NCBI RefSeq assembly: GCF_964266745.1
Contig: NZ_CAXWGX010000012.1
Coordinates: 558,001-622,000, forward strand
Reading direction: 5' to 3'
Source of the DNA: Propionicimonas sp020161015
GTDB lineage: Bacteria > Actinomycetota > Actinomycetes > Propionibacteriales > Propionibacteriaceae
Length of the DNA: 64,000 nt
The notes beneath the pieces were generated by a model that was given only the letters and a program-made list of their open reading frames with translations, made no database searches and was not told the DNA's origin. Of the stretch, positions 51,299 through 59,396 are shown in pieces (position 1 is the stretch's first letter; the number at the start of each line of letters is the position of its first letter). Made by a program: the position numbers and the translations under genes.

Positions 51299-53153
51299 AC
51301 CCGTGGACGCGACCGAGGAACGCGAGCACCTCCTCGGCGACCGCCGTGATCGTTGACGCCTGCCGGAACCCGTGGCCCTCGCCCTCGAAGACCCTCAGGC
51401 GGACGGGCAGTCCCTTGGCGCGGACGGCGTCGGCCATGGCGTGGGCCTGCGCAGGCGGCACCACGGTGTCGTCCGCCCCCTGGAGGATCAGCATCGGGCA
51501 GGCGAGCCGGTCCAAGTGGTGGATCGGCGATCGCTCGATCCAGGTGTCGCGGCCTTCCGGGTACGGCGCCACCAGCCGGTCGAGGTAGCGGGACTCGAAC
51601 TTGTGGGTGTCGGTGGCGAGCGACTCAAGGTCGCCGATGCCGTAGAGGCTGACGCCCGCGGAGAAGACGTCGGTCGTGGTGAGCGCGGCCAGCGTCGTGA
51701 AGCCGCCGGCGGACCCGCCGCGGATGCTCAGCCGGCGGGGGTCGGCAAGGCCCTCCGCGACGAGCGCGCGGGCGGCGTCCACGCAGTCGCGCACGTCGCT
51801 GACGCCCCAGGCGCCGTCGAGCCGCTCCCGGTAGGCGCGCCCGTAGCCGGAGGAGCCGGAGTAGTTCACGTCGAGGATGCCGATGCCGCGCGAGGTCCAG
51901 AACTGGGTGGCGAGCCGGAAGTCGGGGGAGGAGAAGGCGGTCGGGCCGCCGTGGCTCCACACCTGCACCGGGGGCAGCTCGCCCTCCGGGGCGGACACGC
52001 CGGGATGGGTGGGCGGGTAGTACCAGGCGTGGACCGGGCCGTCGGGGGAGTCCCAGGTGATCGCGCGGGCGACCGACACCGCCTCCGGCGGCAGGGACAC
52101 CTCCTCCGCCCGCGCGAGGAGCACGTCGGAGCCGTCGGACAGGTCGAGCAGGCGGAGCTCCCTGGGCCGGTCGGCGAAGCCGAGAAGGGCGACGACCCGG
52201 GCGCCCGGCCCGGTCAGCTCGCAGCTGACCGCACCGGTCGACACCTCCTCGAGGTACCCGGTCGCCGGGTCGAGGGTGCCGGCCCGGCCGATGCCGTCCA
52301 CCAGACGCACGCAGGCGATGCGCCCGTCGGGCAGCAGGCTGTAGGGCGCCGGCCCCGGGTTCCACATCGGGCCGCAGAAGTCGTGCGGGTCGCTGTGCAG
52401 CGACACGGACGAGACGCCGTCCCAGCGGTGGAAGTTCCAGTGACCGGAGGCGTCGCTGAGGTGGACCAGCCCGCCGGTGGTGTCCCAGGCGGGGTGGAGT
52501 GCGCTGACGCCCGGTCCGCCCGCGACACGGACGGGCAGTCCCGGGTCGTCGAGTGGCGCGACGCAGAGCTCCGTGGCGTCCCACGGCATGTCCGGGAGCC
52601 GCCACTGCACCCATGCCAGCAGGCCGTCGGCGCGGAGCGCCGGCGAGGCGTAGAAGTCCGCGCCGGCGACCAGGGTGCGTCCGCCGCCGGCGTTGTCGCC
52701 GTCCAGGTCGAGCGCGACGATGCGCTGCACGCAGGGTCCCTCGGACGCGTGGTCCTCCCGCACGGCGAGGACGAGACGACGGCCCGGGTCGATGCTGAGG
52801 GCGCCGTACCGGTGGACGCCGCCCGGAGCCAGCAGGCGCCGCCTGCCCCCCTCGTGCGCCCACAGCTCCCCCGAGGGGTCGGCGGAGTACACGACCACCC
52901 CGCCGGAGACCGCCCACGCGCCTCCGCCGTACTCGTTGATCCGGTTGCGGACGCTGTGGTCGGGCGCGAGCTCCTCCCGTGAGCCGTCCGGGCCCATCGT
53001 CCACAGCGAGACCCGTCCGCGCTGCTCGGGATGGGCCTGCGTCCAGTACACCCGGTCGCCGTCGACGAGCCCGCGGTCCAGGCCGAGGGACGCGCGCGCC
53101 AGGTCCCCGGGGCTGATCGGCGACGGCCAGGAGCCGTACGGCACGACGATCAT
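51237..53153 (-). CDS. S9 family peptidase (acylaminoacyl/prolyl-oligopeptidase type)
   Basis: The 638-residue serine peptidase has an N-terminal propeller and a C-terminal alpha/beta hydrolase domain with the nucleophile near residue 480 in RGGSAGGFTTLAALTT, the Asp in LILQGADDTVVPPAQ and His in EGEGHGFR. ATG 53153 overlaps the stop of the macrodomain gene (ATGA), indicating coupled translation. Its last 62 nt overlap gluD in antisense. Substrate is unknown; it is distinct from ptrB in sequence. Confidence 0.88.
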   Translation of the reverse strand: MIVVPYGSWPSPISPGDLARASLGLDRGLVDGDRVYWTQAHPEQRGRVSLWTMGPDGSREELAPDHSVRNRINEYGGGAWAVSGGVVVYSADPSGELWAHEGGRRRLLAPGGVHRYGALSIDPGRRLVLAVREDHASEGPCVQRIVALDLDGDNAGGGRTLVAGADFYASPALRADGLLAWVQWRLPDMPWDATELCVAPLDDPGLPVRVAGGPGVSALHPAWDTTGGLVHLSDASGHWNFHRWDGVSSVSLHSDPHDFCGPMWNPGPAPYSLLPDGRIACVRLVDGIGRAGTLDPATGYLEEVSTGAVSCELTGPGARVVALLGFADRPRELRLLDLSDGSDVLLARAEEVSLPPEAVSVARAITWDSPDGPVHAWYYPPTHPGVSAPEGELPPVQVWSHGGPTAFSSPDFRLATQFWTSRGIGILDVNYSGSSGYGRAYRERLDGAWGVSDVRDCVDAARALVAEGLADPRRLSIRGGSAGGFTTLAALTTTDVFSAGVSLYGIGDLESLATDTHKFESRYLDRLVAPYPEGRDTWIERSPIHHLDRLACPMLILQGADDTVVPPAQAHAMADAVRAKGLPVRLRVFEGEGHGFRQASTITAVAEEVLAFLGRVHGFTPVGAAAPAAGPDGRPGGA

Positions 53154-53668
53154 GCGCGGGTCGCCAGTTCGTCGGCGAAGGCGGCGAGCAGCCGCTCGCT
53201 GAACAGCACGAAGCGCACCCGTTCGATGCCGGCGCGCGGGTGCGCGGCGACCGCGCCCACCGCCACGCGCGCGGCGGTCGCCGCGTCCCAGCCGTAGATG
53301 CCGGCCCCGATCGCCGGGAAGGCGACGGTGCGCGCACCGAGGTCCTGTGCGACGTCCAGCGAGCGGGTGTAGCAGGACGCCAGGAGCCGCTCGTCGGCCT
53401 GGCCGGCGTTCCGGTTCGGCCCGACCGTGTGGATCACCCAGCGCGCGGGAAGCAGCCCGGCAGCGGTGGCGACGGCCTCGCCGACCGGGAGGCCGTCCGG
53501 CCACCGGGTGGCGCGCACCTCGCGGCACGCGGCCAGCAGCGCCGGCCCGGCCGCAGCGTGCAGCGCCCCGTCCACGCCACCCCCGCCGTACAGCGAGGAG
53601 TTGGCGGCGTTCACCAGGGCGTCCGCCCGCTCTGTCGTCAGGTCACCCCGAACCGCGTCGATGCTCAT
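53150..53668 (-). CDS. Macrodomain protein (O-acetyl-ADP-ribose deacetylase type)
   Basis: The 172-residue macrodomain has VRGDLTTERADALVNAANSSLYGGGGVDGALHAAAG, the ADP-ribose-binding and catalytic Asn/Asp region of MacroD/YmdB-like enzymes, and PAIGAGIYGWD for the diphosphate loop. These remove acetyl or ADP-ribosyl groups from targets. The reverse-strand hexamer GATACT (53680-53675) is 6 nt before the ATG. The S9 peptidase gene overlaps its end. Confidence 0.9.
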   Translation of the reverse strand: MSIDAVRGDLTTERADALVNAANSSLYGGGGVDGALHAAAGPALLAACREVRATRWPDGLPVGEAVATAAGLLPARWVIHTVGPNRNAGQADERLLASCYTRSLDVAQDLGARTVAFPAIGAGIYGWDAATAARVAVGAVAAHPRAGIERVRFVLFSERLLAAFADELATRA

Positions 53669-53699
53669 GGGCCGAGTATCGCAAACGGTCCGGACAGGC

Positions 53700-53730
53700 G
53701 AAGGGCCCCGGGGAGACCCCGGGGCCCTTC
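53700..53730 (-). terminator. Perfect 14-bp hairpin after DUF7455 gene
   Basis: Arms 53700-53713 and 53717-53730 pair fully around a 3-nt loop. It lies between the DUF7455 stop and the macrodomain gene's promoter, so it probably ends the DUF7455 transcript. Confidence 0.82.
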
Positions 53731-53740
53731 GACCACACCG

Positions 53741-53932
53741 TCAGCTGAGCTTGTCGGTCTCGTCGTGGATCTTCAGGGCCACCTGCTGGAGCTTGTCCGA
53801 GTGGGCCTTGCCGTGGTGTCCGCAGAAGAGGAGCTGGCCGCCGGAGGTGAGGGTGACCCGCAGGTAGGCCTGAGCTCCGCACCGGTCGCAACGATCGGCT
53901 GCGGTCAGGGGTTCGGTAATGGTTGCGCTCAT
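53741..53932 (-). CDS. DUF7455 small zinc-ribbon-like protein
   Basis: The 63-residue product has CDRCGAQAYLRVTL and LFCGHHGKAHSDKL, giving a Cys-Cys-Cys-His-type metal site, as in the small DUF7455 proteins found near sigA and parE in actinobacteria. Function is unknown. GAGGAAG lies about 6 nt before ATG 53932. It is divergent from parE, 186 bp away. Confidence 0.82.
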   Translation of the reverse strand: MSATITEPLTAADRCDRCGAQAYLRVTLTSGGQLLFCGHHGKAHSDKLQQVALKIHDETDKLS

Positions 53933-54118
53933 CAGGTCTTCCTCACTCTCTCACCACGCGAAGTACCACTGTCCTCGCACCGGTTCCAACGAGGGCGGAG
54001 CACTCTTTGTTCCCGGTGAGGTGTTCAGTGTAGGCGGCCCTGCGGACAGAACCCGCGACCGCCCGACACCGTCACGCGATTGCAAAGAACTGTTACCCGT
54101 CCGAGATAGTCTCAGCCG

Positions 54119-56191
54119 GTGACGACGACGAAGGCCGCAGAGGGCAGGGACTACGAGGCCCGGCACCTCCTGGTGCTCGAGGGACTGGAGGCCGTCCGCA
54201 AGCGCCCGGCGATGTACATCGGGTCCACCGACACCCGGGGGCTGATGCACTGCCTGTGGGAGATCATCGACAACGCGGTGGACGAGGCGCTGGCCGGGTT
54301 CGGCGAGCGCATCGAGGTGACCTTGGGCGCGGACGGCAGCGTGCTGGTCGTCGACCGGGCGCGGGGCATCCCGGTCGACATCGAGCCGCGCACCGGCCTC
54401 ACCGGCGTCGAGGTGGTCTTCACCAAGCTGCACGCCGGCGGCAAGTTCGGTGCCGGCAGCTACAACGCCACCGGTGGCCTGCACGGCGTGGGTGCGTCCG
54501 TGGTGAACGCGCTCAGCGCCCGCCTGGACGTGGAGGTCGACCGCAACGGGGCGACCCACAAGATGAGCTTCCGCCGCGGCGTCGTCGGCACCTTCGACGG
54601 CGACGGCCCGGACGCGACCTTCACCCCCGGCGGCACGCTGCGCAAGGAGGGGCGGGTGGCGAAGGGCGTCACCGGGACCCGCGTGCGGTACTGGCCCGAC
54701 CGCCAGATCTTCCTCAAGGACGCCCAGCTCGCGCTGCCGCAGCTGCTCGGCCGTGCCCGCCAGACCAGCTTCCTCGTGCCCGGCCTCGAGCTCGTGGTCA
54801 CCGACGCGCGGGGCCAGGAACCGGTCACCGAGGTCTTCAGGCACGACGGGGGCATCTCCGAGTTCTGCGAGTACCTCGCGTCCGATCCCGCGGTGACCGA
54901 GGTGCTGCGGCTGCGGGGCACCGACAGCTTCACCGAGACCGTGCCGATGCTGGACGACCGCGGCGCGATGACGCCGACCGACGTCGAGCGCACCCTCGAC
55001 GTCGACATCGCCCTGCGCTGGGGGACCGGGTACGACACCCAGGTGCAGTCGTTCGTCAACATCATCTCCACGCCCAAGGGCGGTACGCACGTCGCCGGTT
55101 TCGAGCGCGGGCTCACCCGAGCCTTCCTCCGGGGGCTGGACGGGACCCGCCTGCTCAAGGCCGGCGAGGAGATCACCAAGGACGACGCACTCGAGGGGCT
55201 GACCGCCGTGGTCACGGTCCGCCTTGCCGAGCCGCAGTTCGAGGGGCAGACCAAGGAGGTGCTCGGCACGCCGCCGGTCACCCGGCTCGTGACCCGCATC
55301 GTCGAGGCGGAACTCGGTGACTTCCTCACCTCCAGCCGTGCGGCCCTGCGCACGCAGGCGAGGGCGGTCATGGAGAAGGTCGTGTCCGCGTCCCGCACCC
55401 GTGTCCAGGCGCGCGCGCACAAGGAGGCGCAGCGGCGCAAGAACGCGCTGGAGTCGTCCACCCTGCCGGCGAAGCTCGCCGACTGCCGCAGCACCGACCT
55501 CGACCGGACCGAGCTGTTCATCGTCGAGGGCGACTCCGCGCTCGGCACGGCCAAGCTGGCGCGCGACTCCGAGTACCAGGCGCTGCTGCCGATCCGGGGC
55601 AAGATCCTGAACGTCCAGAAGGCGTCGGTCGGCGACATGCTCAAGAACGTGGAGTGCGCCTCGATCATCCAGGTCGTGGGCGCCGGCTCGGGGCGCACCT
55701 TCGACCTCGACGCCGCGCGCTACTCCAAGGTGATCTTCATGGCGGACGCGGACTCCGACGGTGCCCACATCAGGACGCTGCTCGCGACCCTGTTCTTCAA
55801 GTACATGCGCCCGCTGGTCGAGGCGGGACGCGTCTACACCGCCGTCCCGCCGCTGCACCGGTTCGAGCTCACGAACCCGCGCAAGGGCCAGGAGAAGTAC
55901 ATCTACACCTACAACGAGGCCGAGTACCGCCGGAAGCTGGCCGAGCTGACGAAGAAGGGCCAGTCGTTCAAGGAGCCGCAGCGCTACAAGGGCCTCGGCG
56001 AGATGGACGCCCACGAGCTGTCGGAGACCACCATGAACCCGCGGCACCGTACGCTGCGGCGGATCACCGTCGACGACGCGGCGGCTGCGGAGTCGACGTT
56101 CGAGAAGCTGATGGGCAACGACGTGGCCCCGCGCAAGGAGTTCATCATCGAGGGCGCCTACGCCCTGGACGCCGAGCGCATCGACGCCTGA
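54119..56191 (+). CDS. parE: Type IIA topoisomerase subunit B (ParE-like)
   Basis: The 690-residue ATPase/TOPRIM subunit begins with the GHKL domain (VRKRPAMYIGSTDTRGLMHCLWEIIDNAVDEAL by its ends, GGLHGVGASVVNALS) and has the TOPRIM segment EGDSALGTAKLARDSEYQALLPIRGKILNVQKA (about 470) and FMADADSDGAHIRTL. The 'DSALGTAK' variant replaces the usual DSAGGSAK and fits actinobacterial ParE near sigA better than GyrB. No parC is in the window. TAGTCT (54107-54112) is 6 nt before GTG 54119. Confidence 0.88.
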   Translation: MTTTKAAEGRDYEARHLLVLEGLEAVRKRPAMYIGSTDTRGLMHCLWEIIDNAVDEALAGFGERIEVTLGADGSVLVVDRARGIPVDIEPRTGLTGVEVVFTKLHAGGKFGAGSYNATGGLHGVGASVVNALSARLDVEVDRNGATHKMSFRRGVVGTFDGDGPDATFTPGGTLRKEGRVAKGVTGTRVRYWPDRQIFLKDAQLALPQLLGRARQTSFLVPGLELVVTDARGQEPVTEVFRHDGGISEFCEYLASDPAVTEVLRLRGTDSFTETVPMLDDRGAMTPTDVERTLDVDIALRWGTGYDTQVQSFVNIISTPKGGTHVAGFERGLTRAFLRGLDGTRLLKAGEEITKDDALEGLTAVVTVRLAEPQFEGQTKEVLGTPPVTRLVTRIVEAELGDFLTSSRAALRTQARAVMEKVVSASRTRVQARAHKEAQRRKNALESSTLPAKLADCRSTDLDRTELFIVEGDSALGTAKLARDSEYQALLPIRGKILNVQKASVGDMLKNVECASIIQVVGAGSGRTFDLDAARYSKVIFMADADSDGAHIRTLLATLFFKYMRPLVEAGRVYTAVPPLHRFELTNPRKGQEKYIYTYNEAEYRRKLAELTKKGQSFKEPQRYKGLGEMDAHELSETTMNPRHRTLRRITVDDAAAAESTFEKLMGNDVAPRKEFIIEGAYALDAERIDA

Positions 56192-56213
56192 ACCGGCATC
56201 GCCGCGTTCGCGC

Positions 56214-56708
56214 TCAGCAGACGCGCTCGAGCAGGCCGGTGTCCACGTCATATTGGAAGCCGCCGACGCGTGCCCGTCCGGCGATCAGGGGGTGCTCCGC
56301 GAGCGTCCTGACGTCTTCCCGGAGGCGTCCCGCCTGGTCGGGGTCGGCGCCGAAGTGGCAGGCGCCGGCGTCCAGGCCACTGGCCTCGAGGATGCGCCGG
56401 CGTAGTTCATCGTCCGACCCGGAGGCCATCGCGCAGCGACTGTGGCTGATCACGAGGATGCGGTCGACCTGCAGCAGGTGGACGCCGAGGACACAGCCGT
56501 TGACGACGTCCTCGGTGACGTGCCCGCCCGGGGTGCGGAGGATCTTGGCCTCGCCGAGGAAGAGGCCCACCATCTCCAGCGGCTGGAGGCGGGAGTCCAT
56601 GCAGGTGACGACGGCGATGCCGGCGTGGGCGTAGCCGTCGAAGTTGCGCGGGGCCGACGTGGCGTAGCGCTGGTTGGACGCGAGCAGGTCGTCGAAGTCG
56701 TGATCCAC
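56214..56708 (-). CDS. Beta-carbonic anhydrase
   Basis: The 164-residue enzyme interconverts CO2 and bicarbonate. Zinc ligands are visible in VVTCMDSRLQP (Cys and Asp) and SHSRCAM (His, Cys); RTPGGHVTEDVV follows the usual site. It resembles the small actinobacterial beta-CAs. GTG 56708 lies 7 nt after the reverse-strand hexamer TAGGGT (56721-56716). The frame is open upstream with no homology. It is convergent with parE, 22 nt apart. Confidence 0.88.
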   Translation of the reverse strand: MDHDFDDLLASNQRYATSAPRNFDGYAHAGIAVVTCMDSRLQPLEMVGLFLGEAKILRTPGGHVTEDVVNGCVLGVHLLQVDRILVISHSRCAMASGSDDELRRRILEASGLDAGACHFGADPDQAGRLREDVRTLAEHPLIAGRARVGGFQYDVDTGLLERVC

Positions 56709-56842
56709 GGAGGCCACCCTAACCAGTCGGCGAAGGTGCCCGGCAGGGGTCGTCCGCCGGCGCCGGCATGCGGAGCATTGCCCGTTGTGGGGAGGCTCTG
56801 TGGCGGAAACGATGGTCGGAACGGCCCGTCGATGGGAGGCCC

Positions 56843-58087
56843 ATGACACCCGGCCAGGAGGACCTGTCCCTCGCGATGCCGGCCATGCCGCCCCGGGGGC
56901 TGGAGGCCTGGGCTGATGGCGCGGACGCCCGGCATGCCCCGAACCGCGCCGCCCAGCTGGGCCTGCTCGCGCTGCTGGCGGTCGGGTCGCAGGACCAGCG
57001 CGAGGCCCACCGGCAGGACGCCGCAGACCTCGGCGTCCCCCGGCTCGGGGACGAGGGGTCCCTGCAGGGGCTGCCGGAGCCCGTCGTCTCGACCATCGCG
57101 CTCGACCTGGCCTCCGACCATGTGGCGGGCCACGACTGGGTGCCGGGCGAGCGCCCGATGGACCCGGACGCCACGGCCGGCCTGCGCGCCGCACTGGACG
57201 CGGCGCCGACGACCGCAGCGGTCTGCGCGTACGCCTACGTGAACCTCGACAACCCCCACGACGTGGAGCGGGCGATGGCGGGCGCGGCGGTGGCGGCGAT
57301 CGTCGTCCCGCCGGCGTTCCGCACGTTCGTGCCGCTCGAGTCGGCCGCACCCCGGGCATTCTCGGCGCTGGCCGGCTGCCTGGACTCCCCGGACCCGCTG
57401 GCAGCCGAGATCGCGGCCACCGCCCTCGGCGGAGCAGAGGCGCCCGGGCTCCGGGCGGCGCCGGCCGGCGTGGTCGGGTCACCGATCAGCATCGCCGTGC
57501 ACGGCACCTGGTCGAGGCTGGTGAAGGACCGCTGGTACGCCCCGGAGTCGGGCCTGCACCGGCTCATCCGCACCGAGTCGTCGGTCGCTGAGCTCTACAC
57601 CGGCGAGGACTACTTCCGGTGGTCGGGGGCCTACCGGGAGGACGACCGGGAGCGTGCGGCGGCCGAACTCCTGGAGTGGCAGCGGGCGCGCGGGAGGGTC
57701 CGCGTGGCCTTCAGCCACAGCCACGGCGGCAACGTCGTCCTCGGGGCGATCGACCGCGGGCTCGAGGTGTCGCTGCTGGTGCTGATGCACACGCCCGTCC
57801 TGCCGCGGAGGCCGGAGTCGTGGCAGCGCGTCCGCGAGCGGGTGGGTCGCACGCTGGTGATGCGGTCGCGGGGAGACCCGGTCGTCATCGCCGACGGCCT
57901 GCGGACGGGCAGCACCCCGCGCCCGGACGCGTCCGTCCTGCCCCATCGCGAGCTCGTCGCCCACTGGGCCGACGTCGCCGCGTGGTTCGACCACGGGCTC
58001 TTCGTGCGCGAGCAGACCTGGCGCGACTACCGGGTGGCACGCGAGGTCGACTACGAGCTCGGCGGGCTCCCGGTACCACACTCCTGA
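56843..58087 (+). CDS. Alpha/beta-hydrolase-like protein of unknown function
   Basis: I do not recognise the family of this 414-residue protein. The C-terminal half looks like an alpha/beta hydrolase: AVHGTWSRLVKDRWY (possible oxyanion loop near a conserved HG), the nucleophile elbow FSHSHGGNVVLGAI, then MRSRGDPVVIADG and a histidine in AHWADVAAWFDHG. The N-terminal half contains VCAYAYVNLDNPHDVERAM and an Ala-rich stretch without clear similarity. GGGAGG lies 3 nt before ATG 56843. Lipase or esterase activity is only a guess. Confidence 0.6.
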   Translation: MTPGQEDLSLAMPAMPPRGLEAWADGADARHAPNRAAQLGLLALLAVGSQDQREAHRQDAADLGVPRLGDEGSLQGLPEPVVSTIALDLASDHVAGHDWVPGERPMDPDATAGLRAALDAAPTTAAVCAYAYVNLDNPHDVERAMAGAAVAAIVVPPAFRTFVPLESAAPRAFSALAGCLDSPDPLAAEIAATALGGAEAPGLRAAPAGVVGSPISIAVHGTWSRLVKDRWYAPESGLHRLIRTESSVAELYTGEDYFRWSGAYREDDRERAAAELLEWQRARGRVRVAFSHSHGGNVVLGAIDRGLEVSLLVLMHTPVLPRRPESWQRVRERVGRTLVMRSRGDPVVIADGLRTGSTPRPDASVLPHRELVAHWADVAAWFDHGLFVREQTWRDYRVAREVDYELGGLPVPHS

Positions 58088-58109
58088 GCGCGGCTGCGAG
58101 ACTTCCGGG

Positions 58110-58463
58110 GTGAGAGCAGCTGAGCCGTGGCCGCGGGACCCCCGCCTCGACCCCTTCCGCGACGCCGTGTGGGAGTTGTCGCGGGGCGGCCGGGTGGCCG
58201 GCTACCTCACCTGCCGGGTGGTGCCCAGCCGCGCCCTGCCGCTGTTCTGGGAGAGGGCCGAGTCGGTCTGGTACCGCGTGGCCTGGCCGGACGGGCGGCG
58301 GGAACGTCCTCGCGAGGACCACGGCCCGCACTGGCCGGTGGTCGGCGACCTCGAGCGCGGTCGCTTCGCGCTGGAGGACATCGCAGGGACCGTGTTCGAC
58401 GCGCGACCGGTGACCGGGGCCGTCCGCGACGCGCTGTGGCACAAGTACGGACGTCCGGCCTGA
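58110..58463 (+). CDS. Hypothetical protein, 117 aa
   Basis: I do not recognise this protein. It has no clear membrane segment and is rich in Arg, Trp and Pro (WELSRGGRVAGYLTCRVVP, DHGPHWPVVGDLERG). GAGACT (58098-58103) lies 6 nt before GTG 58110, and it starts 22 nt after the unknown hydrolase, so the two may be related or the short gap may hold its own promoter. Codon use is like its neighbours. Confidence 0.55.
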   Translation: MRAAEPWPRDPRLDPFRDAVWELSRGGRVAGYLTCRVVPSRALPLFWERAESVWYRVAWPDGRRERPREDHGPHWPVVGDLERGRFALEDIAGTVFDARPVTGAVRDALWHKYGRPA

Positions 58464-58540
58464 CGCGGGCGAACCTACGCTGCCCACAGGGGCCGGTCGC
58501 TGCACGGCCCGGGTCGGTGTCGGAGGGACGGGGGTGCCTC

Positions 58541-59377
58541 ATGAGCGACGGCGCAGGACGAACGGCCGCGTTCCGGCGGCTGCACGAGTCGGGGTGCTTC
58601 GTCATGCCGAACCCGTGGGACGCGGGGAGCGCACGGGCGCTGGCGTCCCTGGGATTCCCCGCGCTGGCGACGACGAGCGCGGGGTTCGCGTGGTCGACGG
58701 GGCGCCCTGACAACAGCGTCGGGCTGGACGAGACGCTCGTCCACCTGCGCCTGATCGTCGATGCGGTGGACCTTCCGGTGAACGCGGACTTCCAGGACGG
58801 TTATGCCCTCGAGCCGGAGGCGGTCGCGACCAACGTGGGGCTGGCGGTGGGGACCGGCGTGGCCGGGCTGTCCATCGAGGACTTCTCCGGCGATCCCGCA
58901 CACCCCCTGATCGACCCCGTGCTGGCCGTCGAGCGGATCGCGGCGGCGAGGGCTGCGATCGACGCGACCGGCACCGGCGTCGTCCTGACCGCGCGCTCGG
59001 AGGGGTTCGTCTGGGGGCGCCCGGACCTCGCCGGGACCATCCGTCGGCTGACGGCCTACGCCGAGGCCGGGGCCGACTGCGTCTATGCGCCGTGGCTCAC
59101 CTCGGTCGACCAGGTGTCGGCGATCGTCTCCGCGGTGTCGCCGACACCGGTGAACCTGCTGGTCAACACCCCGTTCACCACGCTGGCCGAAGTGGCGTCG
59201 CTCGGCGTGCGCCGGATCAGCGTGGGCGGCATGCTCGCGAAGACGGCGTGGCGCGGGTTCCTTCAGGCCGCCCGCGAGATCAGGGACGAGGGGACCTTCA
59301 CCGGGTTCGCGGACCTGCCGGACCTCAACGCCCTGCTCCAGCCCTTCGTCGGAGGCGGCGGCTCCCAGGAGAACTGA
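58541..59377 (+). CDS. Isocitrate lyase/PEP mutase family enzyme
   Basis: The 278-residue TIM-barrel protein has RRLHESGCFVMPNPWDAGSARALASLGFPALATTSAGFAW (by its ends), PVNADFQDGYA with the metal-binding Asp, GLSIEDFSGD and VVLTARSEGFVWGRPDL. This is the PF13714-type PEP mutase/isocitrate lyase-like family, which includes C-C and C-P bond enzymes; the lyase motif KKCGH is absent, so it is not a true isocitrate lyase. The substrate is unknown. GGAGGG lies upstream of ATG 58541. Confidence 0.82.
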   Translation: MSDGAGRTAAFRRLHESGCFVMPNPWDAGSARALASLGFPALATTSAGFAWSTGRPDNSVGLDETLVHLRLIVDAVDLPVNADFQDGYALEPEAVATNVGLAVGTGVAGLSIEDFSGDPAHPLIDPVLAVERIAAARAAIDATGTGVVLTARSEGFVWGRPDLAGTIRRLTAYAEAGADCVYAPWLTSVDQVSAIVSAVSPTPVNLLVNTPFTTLAEVASLGVRRISVGGMLAKTAWRGFLQAAREIRDEGTFTGFADLPDLNALLQPFVGGGGSQEN

Positions 59378-59396
59378 TCGGGAAAGGAGCGGACGC

